Part shown: piece after piece, positions 49,503 through 62,229 of the stretch
Position numbering within the stretch: the first letter of the stretch is position 1
Layout of the letters: every line of letters starts with the position of its first letter
Assembly (NCBI GenBank): GCA_025024175.1
Contig: QCXZ01000137.1
Span: forward strand, 17,608,001 to 17,672,000
Direction of reading: 5' to 3'
Length of the DNA stretch: 64,000 bases
Source: Rhyzopertha dominica
Lineage: Eukaryota > Arthropoda > Insecta > Coleoptera > Bostrichidae
The notes under the pieces: model-generated
Database searches by the model: none
The model's input: the letters and a program-made list of their open reading frames with translations, nothing else
What the model was told of the DNA's origin: nothing
Made by a program: the position numbers and the translations under genes

Positions 49503-49509
49503 AACCAAA

Positions 49510-51780
49510 ACGAAAATTGTAAAATACATATAATTTTACTTCATTTTCAATTTCCTTAATAAAATAGTTTTAGGTTTAGCATATAAGTAATGGGAGATAG
49601 GAAAGTTCCGGAGTTGACAGCGTAGATGCTAACATTCCTACTATTCAGTATCTGTGTATGGATGATAGCGTTCTTGTGTCCGTTCGTGACCTGTCATTTT
49701 GACTCAAATAATACCATAAATTTTTTCACTGTACAGTTCGTCCATTTTCCTTTGAAATCGAGGGTGGTAACCGCAAAATGATTTGTTGAGGTCATAAATG
49801 ACCGGTTAAATGACGTACCCTACCGTTGCACGGATTCGCCGCTTCCTGAGTTTTCCAATTCACAGGGGATTTACAGTGACGACTGACAAGGGTACTTTAG
49901 ATATCTGTGTTTCGGTAACGGCAGGGCAGAAAAGCGTTGTATGTGGGCTAATTTAAAGAATAATAATATACCTTTGTTTGCCTCAAAGCTTGTAAAGAGA
50001 AAAGAACATGACAAATGTTCTAAAATAAAAAGTAACGAACGATAACAGAAACGTAAACACATATCATTACCTCGACAGATGTTTCTTAACCTATTTATTT
50101 GTTTTCCATTTTTTCTTTAATAATATGCAACACAACCAGCTTGGTCGTAAGGAAAGGATAGATTCAATATTTATTAAGCTATACCCGTGCATATTCTGAC
50201 ATGTCAATCTTGTCGGGCATTTACTATAAGCAAATTGATTATATACAATAGTACCATATTCATAATTTTTAATAGCAATTTTACAATTTCCGATTTCTGG
50301 TAAAAATTGAAACATTTTTTTATGTAATTTATCGTTAAAGGTATTAAAGTTACAGTTGTTTTTAAAAGTTAAACTGCCAATACCATAATCTCGAGAAACA
50401 ACGGATTGATTTCATACATTTATTATGGCCAGGAGCCAATAAAACACTTCAGATTTTCCTCTTACATGGAAAGTAACCTTTTTGACACAAGACGAAAAAA
50501 GTGACGTGTATTTTGTAATTTATTCATTTCCTCAATGTTAAATGTGTTCCTTGTTCTTAAATATTCCAAGTGCTTTTTGCACGATTTCAGTGATTTCTTA
50601 TCGTTTTTCAAAAGATTATTACAATTATTAAGGACGACCGGTTGCGGGGATAAAACCCAAACGTTAATTTATGAAAAAATTGCAACTAGAAGCTTTATTA
50701 AACTTAAACGTAAAATATTATATATAACTAAATGCCACTAACTAAATGCGCCCGAAATTTTGTAAACGTATATAAGCGACTTACTTTGAGGATAAGAATT
50801 TAGTGAAAAATAATGTATCTTTGGACGAGTGCACGTTCAAAGTAAAAAATCTAAACAACCTCTCTTGATCTGACGTAATAGGGGCATTCAAAGATAGATA
50901 GCCAAAACATATAGAATATCAACGTATGGCTGATTTCATCGCAGCTCTCGCAACAATATCTTTCCTGCAGAAGAAAATCTAGACTTATCTAATTGAAATA
51001 TTTAGTTCCAACAGGACGATACCCCACCACATTACTCTCGAATATACGGCGCATTTTCGAACGAAGTTTCTCCAAATAGTTGGATTAAAAGAAGAGGTGC
51101 AATTAAATGCCCTCCATGATCCCGGACTTAATCTCTCTAGCGTTTTTTCTGTGGAGTTGCAATAATGGTTGAGTTATTAAGCTAAAACCTACAGATATAT
51201 GGACGATTTAAAATAAATCTCACTGCGAAAGTAGTAAAGTCATAAATAGTGTTCGAAGTACTCGTTAATCGTTTAGGTTATTGTTAGTATATACATTGAA
51301 TATTTGATAAAATGTATTTAATTAAGCTGTGCCAGTAGGTATAATTTTTAACTGCCTTCTTGGCTAAAATAATTTGCCTTGATAAGCTGTATGCATTTAA
51401 GGTATTGTTTCCTAAGATTATAATATTGGCGGTTTAATTTTTCAAGACACTATTAACCTCCGAGTTTCATAAAAAAATGCTTGGAATTTTATACAAAATC
51501 AGATAATGTAAAAAGGGGTTTCCATTTAAAACAAAACCTGCACATGTACACAGCTTTATTATGGAATTTTTCTTTCTTTACTCTTAGCACACTGTATATG
51601 TATTTGCAAATCTTCTACAGAATGTAGGAAAGTACTTTACTTGATAATAATTCCCAAAGTTCGCATTATATACTTACACGTTCTGTAATTAAAGATACAC
51701 TATTCACAAAATTAACTTACTACTACAAAGTTTTAGATTTTTAATTAAGTTAACAAACGACTATAATAAACCTAATTTTG
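49510..51780. other. No recognisable gene
   Basis: AT-rich, short frames only, no family recognised on either strand. Confidence 0.45.
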
Positions 51781-51784
51781 ACGA

Positions 51785-52015
51785 ATTGGTTAAGACCTTC
51801 GCGGCCAGATGATGAATTGTTGTCCTGATTGGGGTCCAAAGGCCGTCGTCGCGTTGGTTGGAATTGCTTCCTAACGTTTCGCTAGTACGAGTGGCAAGCT
51901 TCTTCAGAGGTCCTTCCATCTGCGGTGCTGGATGTAGACTGACGAGTTCTCCTGCTCAAGTTGTATTTATTTCAACCGCCGACGGCCTTTAGACCCGAAT
52001 CAGGACAACAGTTAA
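51785..52015 (-). mobile_element. Penelope 3' ends in opposite orientations
   Basis: 51785-51970 is the reverse complement of the Penelope tail at 39450-39640, including its hammerhead-like motif. Directly beside it, 51978-52012 repeats the last bases of the same tail on the plus strand (GACGGCCTTTAGACCCGAAT). The two tails are thus arranged tail to tail, an arrangement seen in Penelope-like insertions with complex ends. No RT or endonuclease sequence is attached. Confidence 0.75.
51860..51917 (-). ncRNA. Best-preserved hammerhead-like motif of the window
   Basis: Minus strand, in order: GGAA-GGA-CCT, CTGAAGA, a GCT...AGC stem, GAAACGTT, then AGG-AAGCAA-TTCC. CCT pairs with AGG and GGAA with TTCC, giving a stem I with two internal loops of the type that make tertiary contacts. 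GAAAC with GTT leaves a two-pair ACGT stem III with no loop, the form reported for small Penelope hammerheads that act as dimers. One extra A follows CTGAAGA. Activity is an inference. Confidence 0.55.
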
Positions 52016-52019
52016 AAAC

Positions 52020-55000
52020 TTAATTTCATTTGTACATTTAAATTAAAAGAACAAATTCCATATTTTAATAATTCTTATTAAATTGTTGAACAAAAAGAGC
52101 ATCTTTTTAAAATATATCTCCAAGAACAAGGTATGCACAAAAAAATTCCACATTTGCTTCTAATTTGTCCTGGCATTGACAGTTCGTGCTTAAAATAAGC
52201 CTTCGAATGCTGTTATGTTGCAGTTAATTCCAGAATTCAACTATGTAAAAGCCGCCTCCCCATATCTTCGAATTAGTCGGTGCGCTTATGACGAACACGT
52301 CAGCGTCTTCCCAGTATCTATATGCCAAGATCCAATAAATAATCTTGAACTACTCCTGCTGAGATTGTGAGATTGAGCATTATCATGCATTAGCGAACAA
52401 TTTTGACTAACATAAGGAAAAAAGTCAATAAGTGTCTCGAATAGGCCCTTTATGTACTTAACATTCGGAATTTAAATTGCATTATTTAACACCCCCAATT
52501 ATGTTAGTGCAGTTAATGATTTTCCTGTCCATGTAATAAATGAGCCTCCACTGAATAAAATGGTATTTGCTATGCAATTATATGTCGTTGATTTGTTGCA
52601 TGTGCTACACCGAATCGGTCGGTCTGTTACCTATTAGACGATAACTTCAACCTCTTTTGTGCAATACGCCGCCTTAAACACATTTAGCACGCGTCATTTT
52701 TAAAATCGCCTTTAATTTTAACAGTTAAAAAGTACAAATATGAAAACGGTCGAATAGAAGCCAGTAATAGTCCAAACTTATAACTGATTTAAACATAAAC
52801 GCAATTGACAGTAAGTGTAAGGAATCAGAAAAAGGGTAAAAAGCACTATCAACACAAATTAAAACATAGCACACTGTTAAAAATGGCCCTATGTCAAAGA
52901 TTTTCTGAAATCTGATGAAATAGTTTACAGTTTGTTTAAACGAGGCGCCAATTTAGTTAAAATAATAGGTGGTGCATTAATTTATTGAAGAATTATTTTC
53001 GAAGTATATCATTAACTTAATATTTATCCATTTATGATCTTCAATAATTATATGCTATAGCATTTATTCAGTATCCAAAAAAAATCAGTCGGCATATCTT
53101 ATTTAACATTTTTCCTAACACTTTATTTTTTTTTAGTTTATGATTCCGCCAGTATACGCTACTATGTTGCTAATATTTTTATTCATAAATCCCTTGATTA
53201 AAGAAATTCGTTTAGGGGTATAGCTACATCCACAAACATTCTGCATTTGCTGCATACATAATACCTAAATCGTTAGTCATTCCCTTTGGGTATATCCAGG
53301 ACTCGAGAAGGTTTGCAGCAGTTAAAGGGAGATAGAAGGTAAGAAGAGGCGTTGCTACTAGCCTAAGTCTTAAACTCATTTCCTAAGTGAATTATCGTTT
53401 CTGCATCTTGATCTCCGATCCCCGTATCAGTATTGCGAGTTTGTCAAAACACCAAAAATGCAAAAAAATGTGCGCATAAAGCGATAAAACTTCTAATTTT
53501 TAACAGTAATCAAACATTATTTTACATCGTTTTTAGTATCATACTGCGCCCTGTGTATTTATTTCACAAAGTGTATGGTATCAATTCAATTATGAAACTA
53601 TTAAGACTGAATATAATCTATATTAACTCTGAAAACATTTTTGTTGAAATAGACACATACGACAAAATGATGTCGCAACCGCGACCGCAACTCGGGAACT
53701 CTTATGTTGTGAAATAACGTGAATTCTTAATTAATTATATAAAATTAACTGTTAAAGTAAGTAAGTGATATGCATTTTTACGTGCTCTTCGTGCTATTTT
53801 CAAAATGTGAAAATACTTTTACCACGACAATAGTTAGAAGCTGCAACCAGACGACGATATATTTGTTTACTACAACGACATATTGGTGGCCATGAGCATG
53901 GTGACACCGACAGTTCATAGTGTCAGCTGGCTGCGCCTGAATTTGATGAACACATCAAGAACATAAGAACATGCCATGTTTAATTATACTCAAAGATCTA
54001 ATAAAACCTAATGTGGATAGCGCCTTACTTGCCTTGCAAACGACAAGCAGTGTAGCCGCCGTAAAAAAGGATATCACATCGGAAGATGCGTCAAGATTAT
54101 ACAGGAGCCGAGACGTGATTTTGAGCAAAAAGTTCGACAGCTTTAATTTATTTGTATTGTAGGCAGAACGGAGACGTAATAAAATACTGCTACAATTGGT
54201 AATTTTTAATGCAACACAAGATTTTACAATTAAATAAGTTTTTACAAAATCCACGTATTCTGAAAATGAATTAATTCATTATTACAGTGACTTAATGCAA
54301 TCTAATGTCAGATTTTGATCATTAATCCCAGTCTGAAAGTACTTTTTCAGTATTAAATAAATAATAATATTTAGGTGCTTACTAGTTGCATATTCATCTG
54401 ATATAAATGTGTTATACTTCAAATACATTGTCGTACCTGATCGATATGTTGTAGAAGACAAAATATACACAAAATACAAAATATAAATTAAAGTGTTAAT
54501 GCAAAAACTGCTTAGCTCAGGTGAATATTGCTTGTATTTCTCTGCCTGAATCTTTCGGAGTAGATGTTTTTTTTGCTGACTTGCTAGAATGCATTCCTAA
54601 TAAATTTAAAGCTGTTTATCGCTTGGTAAACTATAGCAACCGACATTCTGTCAATACTTGCAGTAGAAGGCCACAGTATTTGTACAAATTAACACTTCAC
54701 ATATATGGGGTTTGCGCCCTTTAAATGGCTTAATAACTACTGAAGTCTAGAAACCGATATACAAATCTGAATGCGACAACTCCTTGTCTCAATGTATTTT
54801 GTATTTTATACAATTTTTCTTATTCTTAATAATTACACGCAATGGTTCCCATGTATGACCTTTTATTTAGGTATGTAGTTCATGCTTTCTTCATTAAAGT
54901 TTTCTAGTAACTATTTCAATAATGTTGAACTTAGAAGAAATACGCGTTTATGACACGAGCAGTGACATATTGGTGCTAGTCTGCGGTTATTACCAAAAAC

Positions 55001-56255
55001 AACAAACACATCTCTTAGTTCACGGTAGATTTTTTTATATAGTTTAGTATTTATGATATTATATACATATTAGTGTTTAAGCCCTCCCAGAGCTGCGTTT
55101 CTTATTTGCGCTTGGCCCATGATGAGCTACGCCACTCCCGGACACAACTGTATTTTATGATTTCACCGTAAAACGTCTAATTAAATTGTTATAAATAGCA
55201 ATAAACCGTATTTAATCGTTGCTATTATTAGCAACATGAACTAGCTAACAAATAACGTCCGTAATAGGAGCAAACTACTGCGGCAAAATCATTACGCTAC
55301 CACAAGCTAGCTTAGCCGTTAAAATAGCTGAATGCTGCCCGTGTTCATCTGGTTTACCTCGTGATGTATGAATTGTGGCCTGGAGCATTTCCGATATCCA
55401 ACGCAACGCTTACGGACTCGATGCCCAATAATTGGAGTACATGCCTAGCGTAAGCTCATGTGAAAGCTTTTAACAAAATGCGTGTTCCTGCTATTTAAAA
55501 TACTGTAAATATTTTGTATCGGGGAGCTGAATATGTTGGCTTTTGGGCAATGGCGAGATAAACAGTCAGGCGTCGAGCTACCAGAATGATGCTTCCATCT
55601 ATTTGAAACCGATAAGCAACAAATTGTTGCAGATTTTCAATAAAATGCTTAAAAACAAAATCATTCATTATTTAGACGCCAAACGAATACGGATAGTACA
55701 AGAATAACAAGAAGTTGTGGTGTTCCTTAGGTAAAAGGTATGTCAACAAAGGTGCAGAACGTTTTAAAGCGATATAATATCCAAAACGTTCATAAGGCAA
55801 ACGACAAAATCAGCTCATATTAAAAACACCAAAAGACTGAATTGCGCTAGAAAACTAAGCAGTGTATGAAATACCATCCTTAGATTGTAAAAAACGATAA
55901 ATAATCCAAACAAATCGAAAAATATTTGCAACGGTAGCCGAACACCAAGACTCCCTCTCAGAAGTAGACCTCATCCGCTCTATTCCAATATACACTGACA
56001 ACGGCTCGCCATATCCACTAAAATAAGCAAATAAGGCGTCAACAACAAAGTAACAAGCAACGGGAAAATATAAACACGTTTACAAAAAACTTGAAATTGT
56101 AGGAGTATCTGCAAACAAAACTGCCTCTAAAACAGAAGTTGCAGAATATTGTTGCGAAATCAGTGCCATCTGTGGACGGCAGTCGCAAGCGTTTAGATGC
56201 GGTGCAGTAGGACACTGCAAGTAGCGATACTAGCGACAGACAGATGGCAGGAATG
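52020..56255. other. No recognisable gene
   Basis: AT-rich. Frames at 53433-53717 (94 codons) and 53955-54254 (99 codons, minus) are of chance length for this composition and unlike any family I know. GC rises somewhat after 55900 toward the heat-shock-type promoter. Confidence 0.45.
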
Positions 56256-56266
56256 TCGAGACTCCA

Positions 56267-56325
56267 GAAAGTTCTATCAGTCGATCTTTCGTGAACCGTC
56301 TGGAAGGTGTCGCTTCTGGAATTTC
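56267..56325 (+). promoter_or_regulatory. Cluster of heat-shock elements
   Basis: Three HSF-type sites lie in 60 bp: GAAAGTTC (56267-56274); TTCGTGAACCGTCTGGAA (56288-56305), which is four alternating 5-bp units with one imperfect; and TTCTGGAATTTC (56314-56325), slightly off-phase. Before the insertion at 56341 the last site lay about 9 bp from the TATA box, the layout of insect hsp70-type promoters. The leader downstream has no heat-shock protein coding sequence that I can find. Confidence 0.65.
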
Positions 56326-56332
56326 GATGGGG

Positions 56333-56340
56333 GTATAAAT
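56333..56340 (+). promoter_or_regulatory. TATA box, left copy of the target duplication
   Basis: GTATAAAT sits about 8 bp after the heat-shock elements and directly before the inserted element. Its duplicate at 56758-56765 continues into the downstream leader. This left copy would drive transcription into the insert. Confidence 0.6.
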
Positions 56341-56757
56341 CACTGATCTCTAAATAACTGGATGTCACTTAGATGCCAAAATGCATGTAAATTATTTGTG
56401 ATGGATTTAAGCCACCTTAGCGCTTCTAGCCGCTGGTCCTTGTACTAAAATTTTGACAAAGGTTAGCTTCTGCAATAAATGTTACGTTAATGATTGACGG
56501 TTAAAATCGTGAACTCGATCACCTGTCTGCAGATTTCTAAAAGATGTTCGTTGTAGTGTTCGAGCGAGAAACATGTGCTGTACAAACTGGATGTTACGTT
56601 TACTCATAACCATATTATATAGTTAAGGATCTAACCTAAAATTTGAACGCGCCGTTAAATTGATAGTACGAATACCAGCTGCATGGTGGCGCAAAGGGTT
56701 TCTACTTATCACAGTTTTGAATGACTTATGCGCCACCCAGTTATTTAGAGATCAGTG
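56341..56757. mobile_element. MITE inserted exactly in a TATA box
   Basis: A 417-bp element with termini CACTGATCTCTAAATAACTG at the left and their exact reverse complement at the right. The inverted match continues to about 24 bp with one mismatch. It is flanked by identical 8-bp direct repeats GTATAAAT (56333-56340 and 56758-56765). An 8-bp duplication fits hAT or P-superfamily transposons, and the target fits the hAT preference for T at position 2 and A at position 7. No coding sequence. Perfect termini and target duplication indicate a recent insertion. Confidence 0.85.
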
Positions 56758-57000
56758 GTATAAATAGCCCGAAGGAGAGAAGAGCGAGAGTTCTGAATTC
56801 GAATGGGGTTGTCGAGCGAGCAAAAAAGGCTTACTGAAGCAGGTGTTTTTAGTGCTGGTGTGTGCAGTATAGTGTTTTTAGTCAAGTAGTAGTGTTAAAA
56901 CAGTGGTGTTTTGAACTAGTTATGTTAAGACTTAGTGTATTTGATAACAAGTATTCGTAACAATATCATATAATGCTCAGTATAATAAATCAAAAACAGT
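56758..57000 (+). promoter_or_regulatory. Right TATA copy and heat-shock-type leader
   Basis: GTATAAATAGCCC is followed about 30 bp later by GAGCGAGAGTTCTGAATTCG, which resembles the start region of fly hsp70 transcripts (GAGCGACAATTCAATTC-like). An A/G-rich untranslated-looking stretch without a long frame follows. The insertion moves this TATA box 425 bp away from its heat-shock elements. The transcript could be a spliced leader to exons I cannot see, a non-coding heat-shock RNA, or a dead promoter. Confidence 0.5.
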
Positions 57001-57004
57001 AAAA

Positions 57005-59145
57005 AGCCAATAATAACACAAATGTATGGTTTATAGCATCGTAAGAACATATATTAATCCATGTTGTAGATTCCGAGTATTTTCGGCATGAAATATATAC
57101 TATACTAGCAGGAATCTTAAGAATAACATTTGTTTAGACCTTTAAAAAGGAAAAAAAAGATGCAATAATGGCTTCGAAATTCATATATTAATGATATATT
57201 ATAAAGAAGGAGAAAGCCCGATAATCTACGTAATTGTTTTTGTTAGCATAAATCCATATTAATACATTAGAACTATATGTACTTTACATCCTTAAGGACT
57301 TACCCATATCGTATTTGTTTTTAACATATATTAGTTATAAATATCTATAGCACATCTGGATATAGGCCTATTTTAATTCTTTTTTGTCTTAATATGAAAG
57401 AACCTAGACCATAATAAATCTTATCCGTAATAAAGCATGTTAGCTATCTTAAAATTATATTTTGCAATTTTACTATCATAATCTCTAAAGATAAACTTTC
57501 TACAATATGAATTCACGAAAGGGGCATATTATGATCAGTATAATGATGAAGAGTGTGTATTTTTATTCTCCCCTGTAAAGTTCTGCTTACTTCTCAAATC
57601 TTCACGTAAATAGAATTCTCTGACGTCGGTTCCCATGTGGTAAGGACATACAAGACGAACTATACATAATACACCAATTTAAATTAATTGGAGAATAGAA
57701 TAGGCATACGTCAGTAGTGAGAATTGACCTAAATTCGTGATAACTAACCTAAGCGCAGCTCACAATTAACATTCCTCCTGCCCGCCGGTCTATCATTTGT
57801 GACAGTTACCTATACGGAGAATTGTTTGGTAGCAATATTAATATATATTTTTGCACCCCTAAACTCTGAAAGTCTGCCTTAGCACTGTACTGTCCCGGTT
57901 TCGAAAGTAAAACTTTTAACCGTCCAAGAATGAAAGCTTACAAGTTCTAAATGTAATTAGTTCTTTTGCGGTAAGGTTGGCTTATTAGTTTCGCACGGCC
58001 GAACTTGATGCTTCTTTTAGATTGTTTTTAGGATTTTTCCACAAACTGCATGTATGCGTTCGGAATAAAAATTACTGGTCTTATGCGTTGATTTTTTTAC
58101 TAAAAAAAAAACTTAGAGACCCGAATATGTGTTTCGTAAAATACTACACCTCTGGTTCCTTAATTACTTTCAGGGCTTATGTAGATTAATTATGCTCTTA
58201 GTTGTTTTGAAATAACTTTACAAATATCGTTACGCAATAAAAAATGTAAATGTTTAATGAGACAGAATGATAGATATACACTACAGAAACAAGCCACTTA
58301 TGGGCAATTCAGTTACGTAAAATATATGTACTCTGTATTAATATTTAAAAACTCCTTAACCCTTCACATGAATTGACGCAACAGTAATATAACTAAACCC
58401 GATAGACAAATAAATGGACGATCAAAAGCATTCAATAGCAAAGGACGAAAGGTCAGAAAGTCAATCACCTTCGAGAAATTGCAGATGTACTCGAAATGTG
58501 GCTGGTGTAGCTGATGTGTAGTCTGTAACTCGGTTATATTTTTGTTGTTAGATTTTATTATTGGGATTTATGGTTGCGACTGTTGGTGTATCACAGAACC
58601 AATTCTGCCTTGCCATTTGATTAAAGGCATTCCAGTGTGAACGTGAAATACAAATCTCTATCGCCCATTGGAGAGGTGAGATGAGAGGAGAAGTTAAGAT
58701 TTATTAACGANCTTAATACAGTAATGAGATGTACGCGTATTAAAAATCAAAGTCGTATATTGGAACCTTGCATCTTAGTGCAAAAATGAATTTTTGGAGG
58801 TCTCTTATTAACGGGTATCAAATTTTGATGTAGTTGGATTCGAGCTAGTTAGCAGTTACACATCATAGCAAGCTTTTCTTAACAATAGCATAGTTTTGCG
58901 GTACATTGCACAACAACCCCGTCACTCATTGCAATAATTCTTAAAAGTTTGCATTATGTAAAATGATTATTTTTTACAAAATATAGGTATACAAACTAAA
59001 TTACTCGATTATGTGCGCACGCATTGTAGATAGCGTTTACCTTTTCCTTTAAGCGACGCGTTTTATAGCATAAAAAACTAGGTAAACATGGAAACCATTC
59101 TTTTATTGCCATAATAACAATATAGAAAGTTGGGCAGTACTGCAT
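57005..59145. other. No recognisable gene
   Basis: AT-rich and stop-rich. No heat-shock protein or other family can be read downstream of the promoter at 56.7 kb. Confidence 0.45.
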
Positions 59146-59149
59146 ATAA

Positions 59150-59599
59150 TCAAATGTTCAAGATGTCTTCCATCAGTTTAACTGAAAATACCTTAACGAT
59201 TAATAAACTTTTCCTGAACATTATTTATGACTTCAGGTATTATAAGTCGTATTTCTCTTATAATAGCATCTATTAAGTCATCCAGATCTCTCTTGTCTTA
59301 AAAACTCGGCCTTTAATGAAATGCCATCGAATAAATCTAGAGGATCCACCTATATAGATTAATTTCGTTCATAAATTTACCAACCTAGAGATTGTGGTGA
59401 TGCACCGTACTGCTAGAAGTCTTTCTTCTGCAGGAAGCAATGTTGTGAGAAGTGGAATATTAAAAAAGATTGGTACTTTGAACCTAACGATACCATCACA
59501 TACGAGTACGTTGATCTTCTCTTTGTATTGAGTGTGGGTGTCTCTCACCCAATGAAGGTTTTCTCCATTTAAATGGAAGGTGGATTCCTTCAAAAACAA
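59150..59599 (-). pseudogene. Mariner-type transposase, decayed
   Basis: The minus strand reads STFHLNGENLHWVRDTHTQY, corresponding to the E-A-T-F-H-L-N-G segment after the first catalytic Asp (here the acidic residue region reads LKESTF). Next comes EKINVLVCDGI, matching the K-V-N-V-W-C-G-I segment. After frameshifts the C-terminal end reads LIDAIIREIRLIIPEVINNV and finally DGRHLEHL near 59160. The middle part with the second and third acidic residues is lost or unreadable. It is inactive, and a different copy from 13646-13960, although of the same general family. Confidence 0.7.
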
Positions 59600-59609
59600 T
59601 ATTTTTTTA

Positions 59610-62060
59610 CAAAACTTTGTTCCTTAAAGCACATTTTTAAAGATAAAATGTTTTTAACACTTATGTCTTCGCAATATTTTTTAATTTCTGATGGTAGTTG
59701 TCTAATTGACACATACGGCTTCATCCACTAATACAAATTTCGTAAAAAAAGGATAAATATTTGTAGACCGTGGATATTCATTCAGATCGATCGCACTTTA
59801 GATCTATTACGCTTAGTTAGTTAATTCTTGTACCCAGCAGCCATAGTTGAAAACAGATGTTATTTTTTTCAGCTGGCTTTTCATCAATGATGCAATATTC
59901 TTACCAACTTTATAGGGTGGTGTATATACTAAACTAATGCAATACCAAGAAGAGGAGCTTTTAATATTTTTTAAGCTGCATTTAGGCTGGTTGCACGAAT
60001 ATCAAGCACGCATCTTTAAGAGGGGCGTTTACCTAGAGCGAAGCGGGTCATTTTAATCACCTACCGTTTTACATTTTACCGAGTTATTCGTAACTTTTTC
60101 GAAGTGAAATTTCGACACAGCAATGACAAAAGATGCAGCTACAACGTACAGTTCAAGTTTTTTCTGAATTTGGTACGGTAATATAAATATTTGTTGTTAT
60201 ATTTTGCTTAAAAATGCGTATTTTTGGCGAGCTATTTCTCGAAAACTAAGGCACATAAAGGAAAAATTCGAACTCCACATTGTAGCTACATATTTCTTTG
60301 TACACTACCAAAAACATGAGCACGTTAAATGAGTAAAAGCATTCAAAAAATCTAAAACCGCAAACCCTTTTCGCACGAGTCCGTCAAGAGAGCGGAATGC
60401 AAATGCCCATCCCCACCAGGTCCGTCGCGTGGTATCTAGAAAACAGTGAGGCTAAGATACAAACCTGTCGTGAATGATCGAGCGGTATACGATTTATTCC
60501 GATATGACTGGATTTCTAAGATTGTATGTCTAAATACACGTGACAAGTTTAATGTTAAAAGCTCTTTCACATTAATTTACTGTCTGCCGAAGCAATGGAG
60601 AATGAAAATTATTATAAAAGTTCTTCCAGAAATCATAGTCGACATGCAGTTAGAATGAAATGTTATATAGTTCATATTTACAGAAATAAATGGGTTATTT
60701 TATATTTTGAATAACCTGGTATAATATCATAGCAAGTTAGTAATATCATGCTTACTTTTTTATGCACACGTTACAGTCAGCAATTTTCCGAATATTAGTT
60801 TAGCCTGTCTGATCTTTGAGTGATTTCAACCTATCGGCTACCCTCCTTCATCCCATGTCCCGCTGGTAATACGGGTTGCATAGTTTACATTTCCGCGTTC
60901 TGCCCGATCGCTCCAAGTAAATGCTCCTCTTAAACTCTTGTCGCAATTTGATACTATTGCTTGTAATTGCCCAAGATATTCCTTCATCCATCGCTGTCAG
61001 AAATGCTGTTTAAGCTTCTTCGATTGTCTATTTACCAGCCTGTTCAATGTTATATTTTGAACAATTTTTGTATTGAGTTTGATTATTTTTTGTATCATAA
61101 CAGACGATTAAAGTTTAATTCAAGTCGGACCAAAGAAATTAACAAAAATACAATAATGAGTTGATATGCCTCGGTTTCACAGTAAATCTGCGAGGAACAG
61201 AATGAATCAAGTGGTGGATGTTTTCATTTGGTAAGCTGTCTCAAGTAATTGGTGGATGTGGCAATCGCTGCAAAGTTTTGCCGTTGCAATCCCATACATG
61301 TTTTATTGGCGATAAACCCGTAGACTTTGTATCTCAAAAAACGTCTACCCCAGAATTTTGTCAGAAGTCCATGGTTTGATGGCCTGTATGCGGTCTCGCG
61401 CTATTTTGCTGAACAAAGCGTTTAAGATAACATTAGTGTATCTTATACAACAGGTTGCAGAACTTCAGCGGTGTAAGGTCGGGTTATTGGTGTTGACGCA
61501 AGAAGAATAAAAACATTCCATAGTTGATATGTGCGCGGCGATGCGACCTCTCGAGAGTAGGGTCGAGTAGCCCAAAACGTAGAGGACGCACCCTGCGTCG
61601 GTGCGTCATGTCTGCTAATAATAAATAAATAAATAAATATAAAATTAAATCGAAGTATTTTATTTTGACACCGTGCTGGCCTGATGACAATCGACCCGTA
61701 GATCATACGTTATTTTGTGTTGCCTTTTTTATCAATGGGTACCAATCTTGTTAACTGTAGTTTGCCTAGGAATTTACCTTCTTGGAAGCATTTATTTATT
61801 AAAATACTTAGTCGAAGGGAGATGATATCGTCGACGTTATTTAGTATTTTTACCGTGAACTCGTAGAAATTAGGTGGCGTTTTATGTTTTAGGTTTGTAG
61901 TATTTTTTTTTATTTCGGTTGGTGTAGTGTCAGCTATAAATAGGAATAAAGTGTTAGATACTTTTATTTGTAAATTATTATTTGTTGCAATTTAGATTTG
62001 TGTTCAGGCTGCTTTGTATAGTTTGTGCTATATTACAGAAATATATGTTCATATCTTCTG
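59610..62060. other. No clear gene; hairpin and TAAA repeat
   Basis: At 61585-61607 GACGCACC and GGTGCGTC can form an 8-bp stem with a 7-base loop inside a locally GC-rich patch (61530-61610). A TAAA microsatellite follows at 61617-61640. Together they may be the 3' tail of an unidentified retroposon. A 70-codon frame at 60446-60658 is unassigned. Confidence 0.4.
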
Positions 62061-62229
62061 CATCTATGTCTGTTATGTCTTCTGCCTGGCTTTGTTATCT
62101 AATTTACAATTTATTTTTTATTTAAGGTTCGTAGGTAAGGTTCCGATTCGGACCGATCAGTTAACACCTTTTGTGTTTTACCACAAATAATATTTTCTCT
62201 CTCTTAATAGAAATGCCATTTTCCCGAGC

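Noticed and set aside
53433..54254. Frames of 94 and 99 codons as small genes
   Set aside because: AT-driven composition, no motif, and no supporting signals around them.
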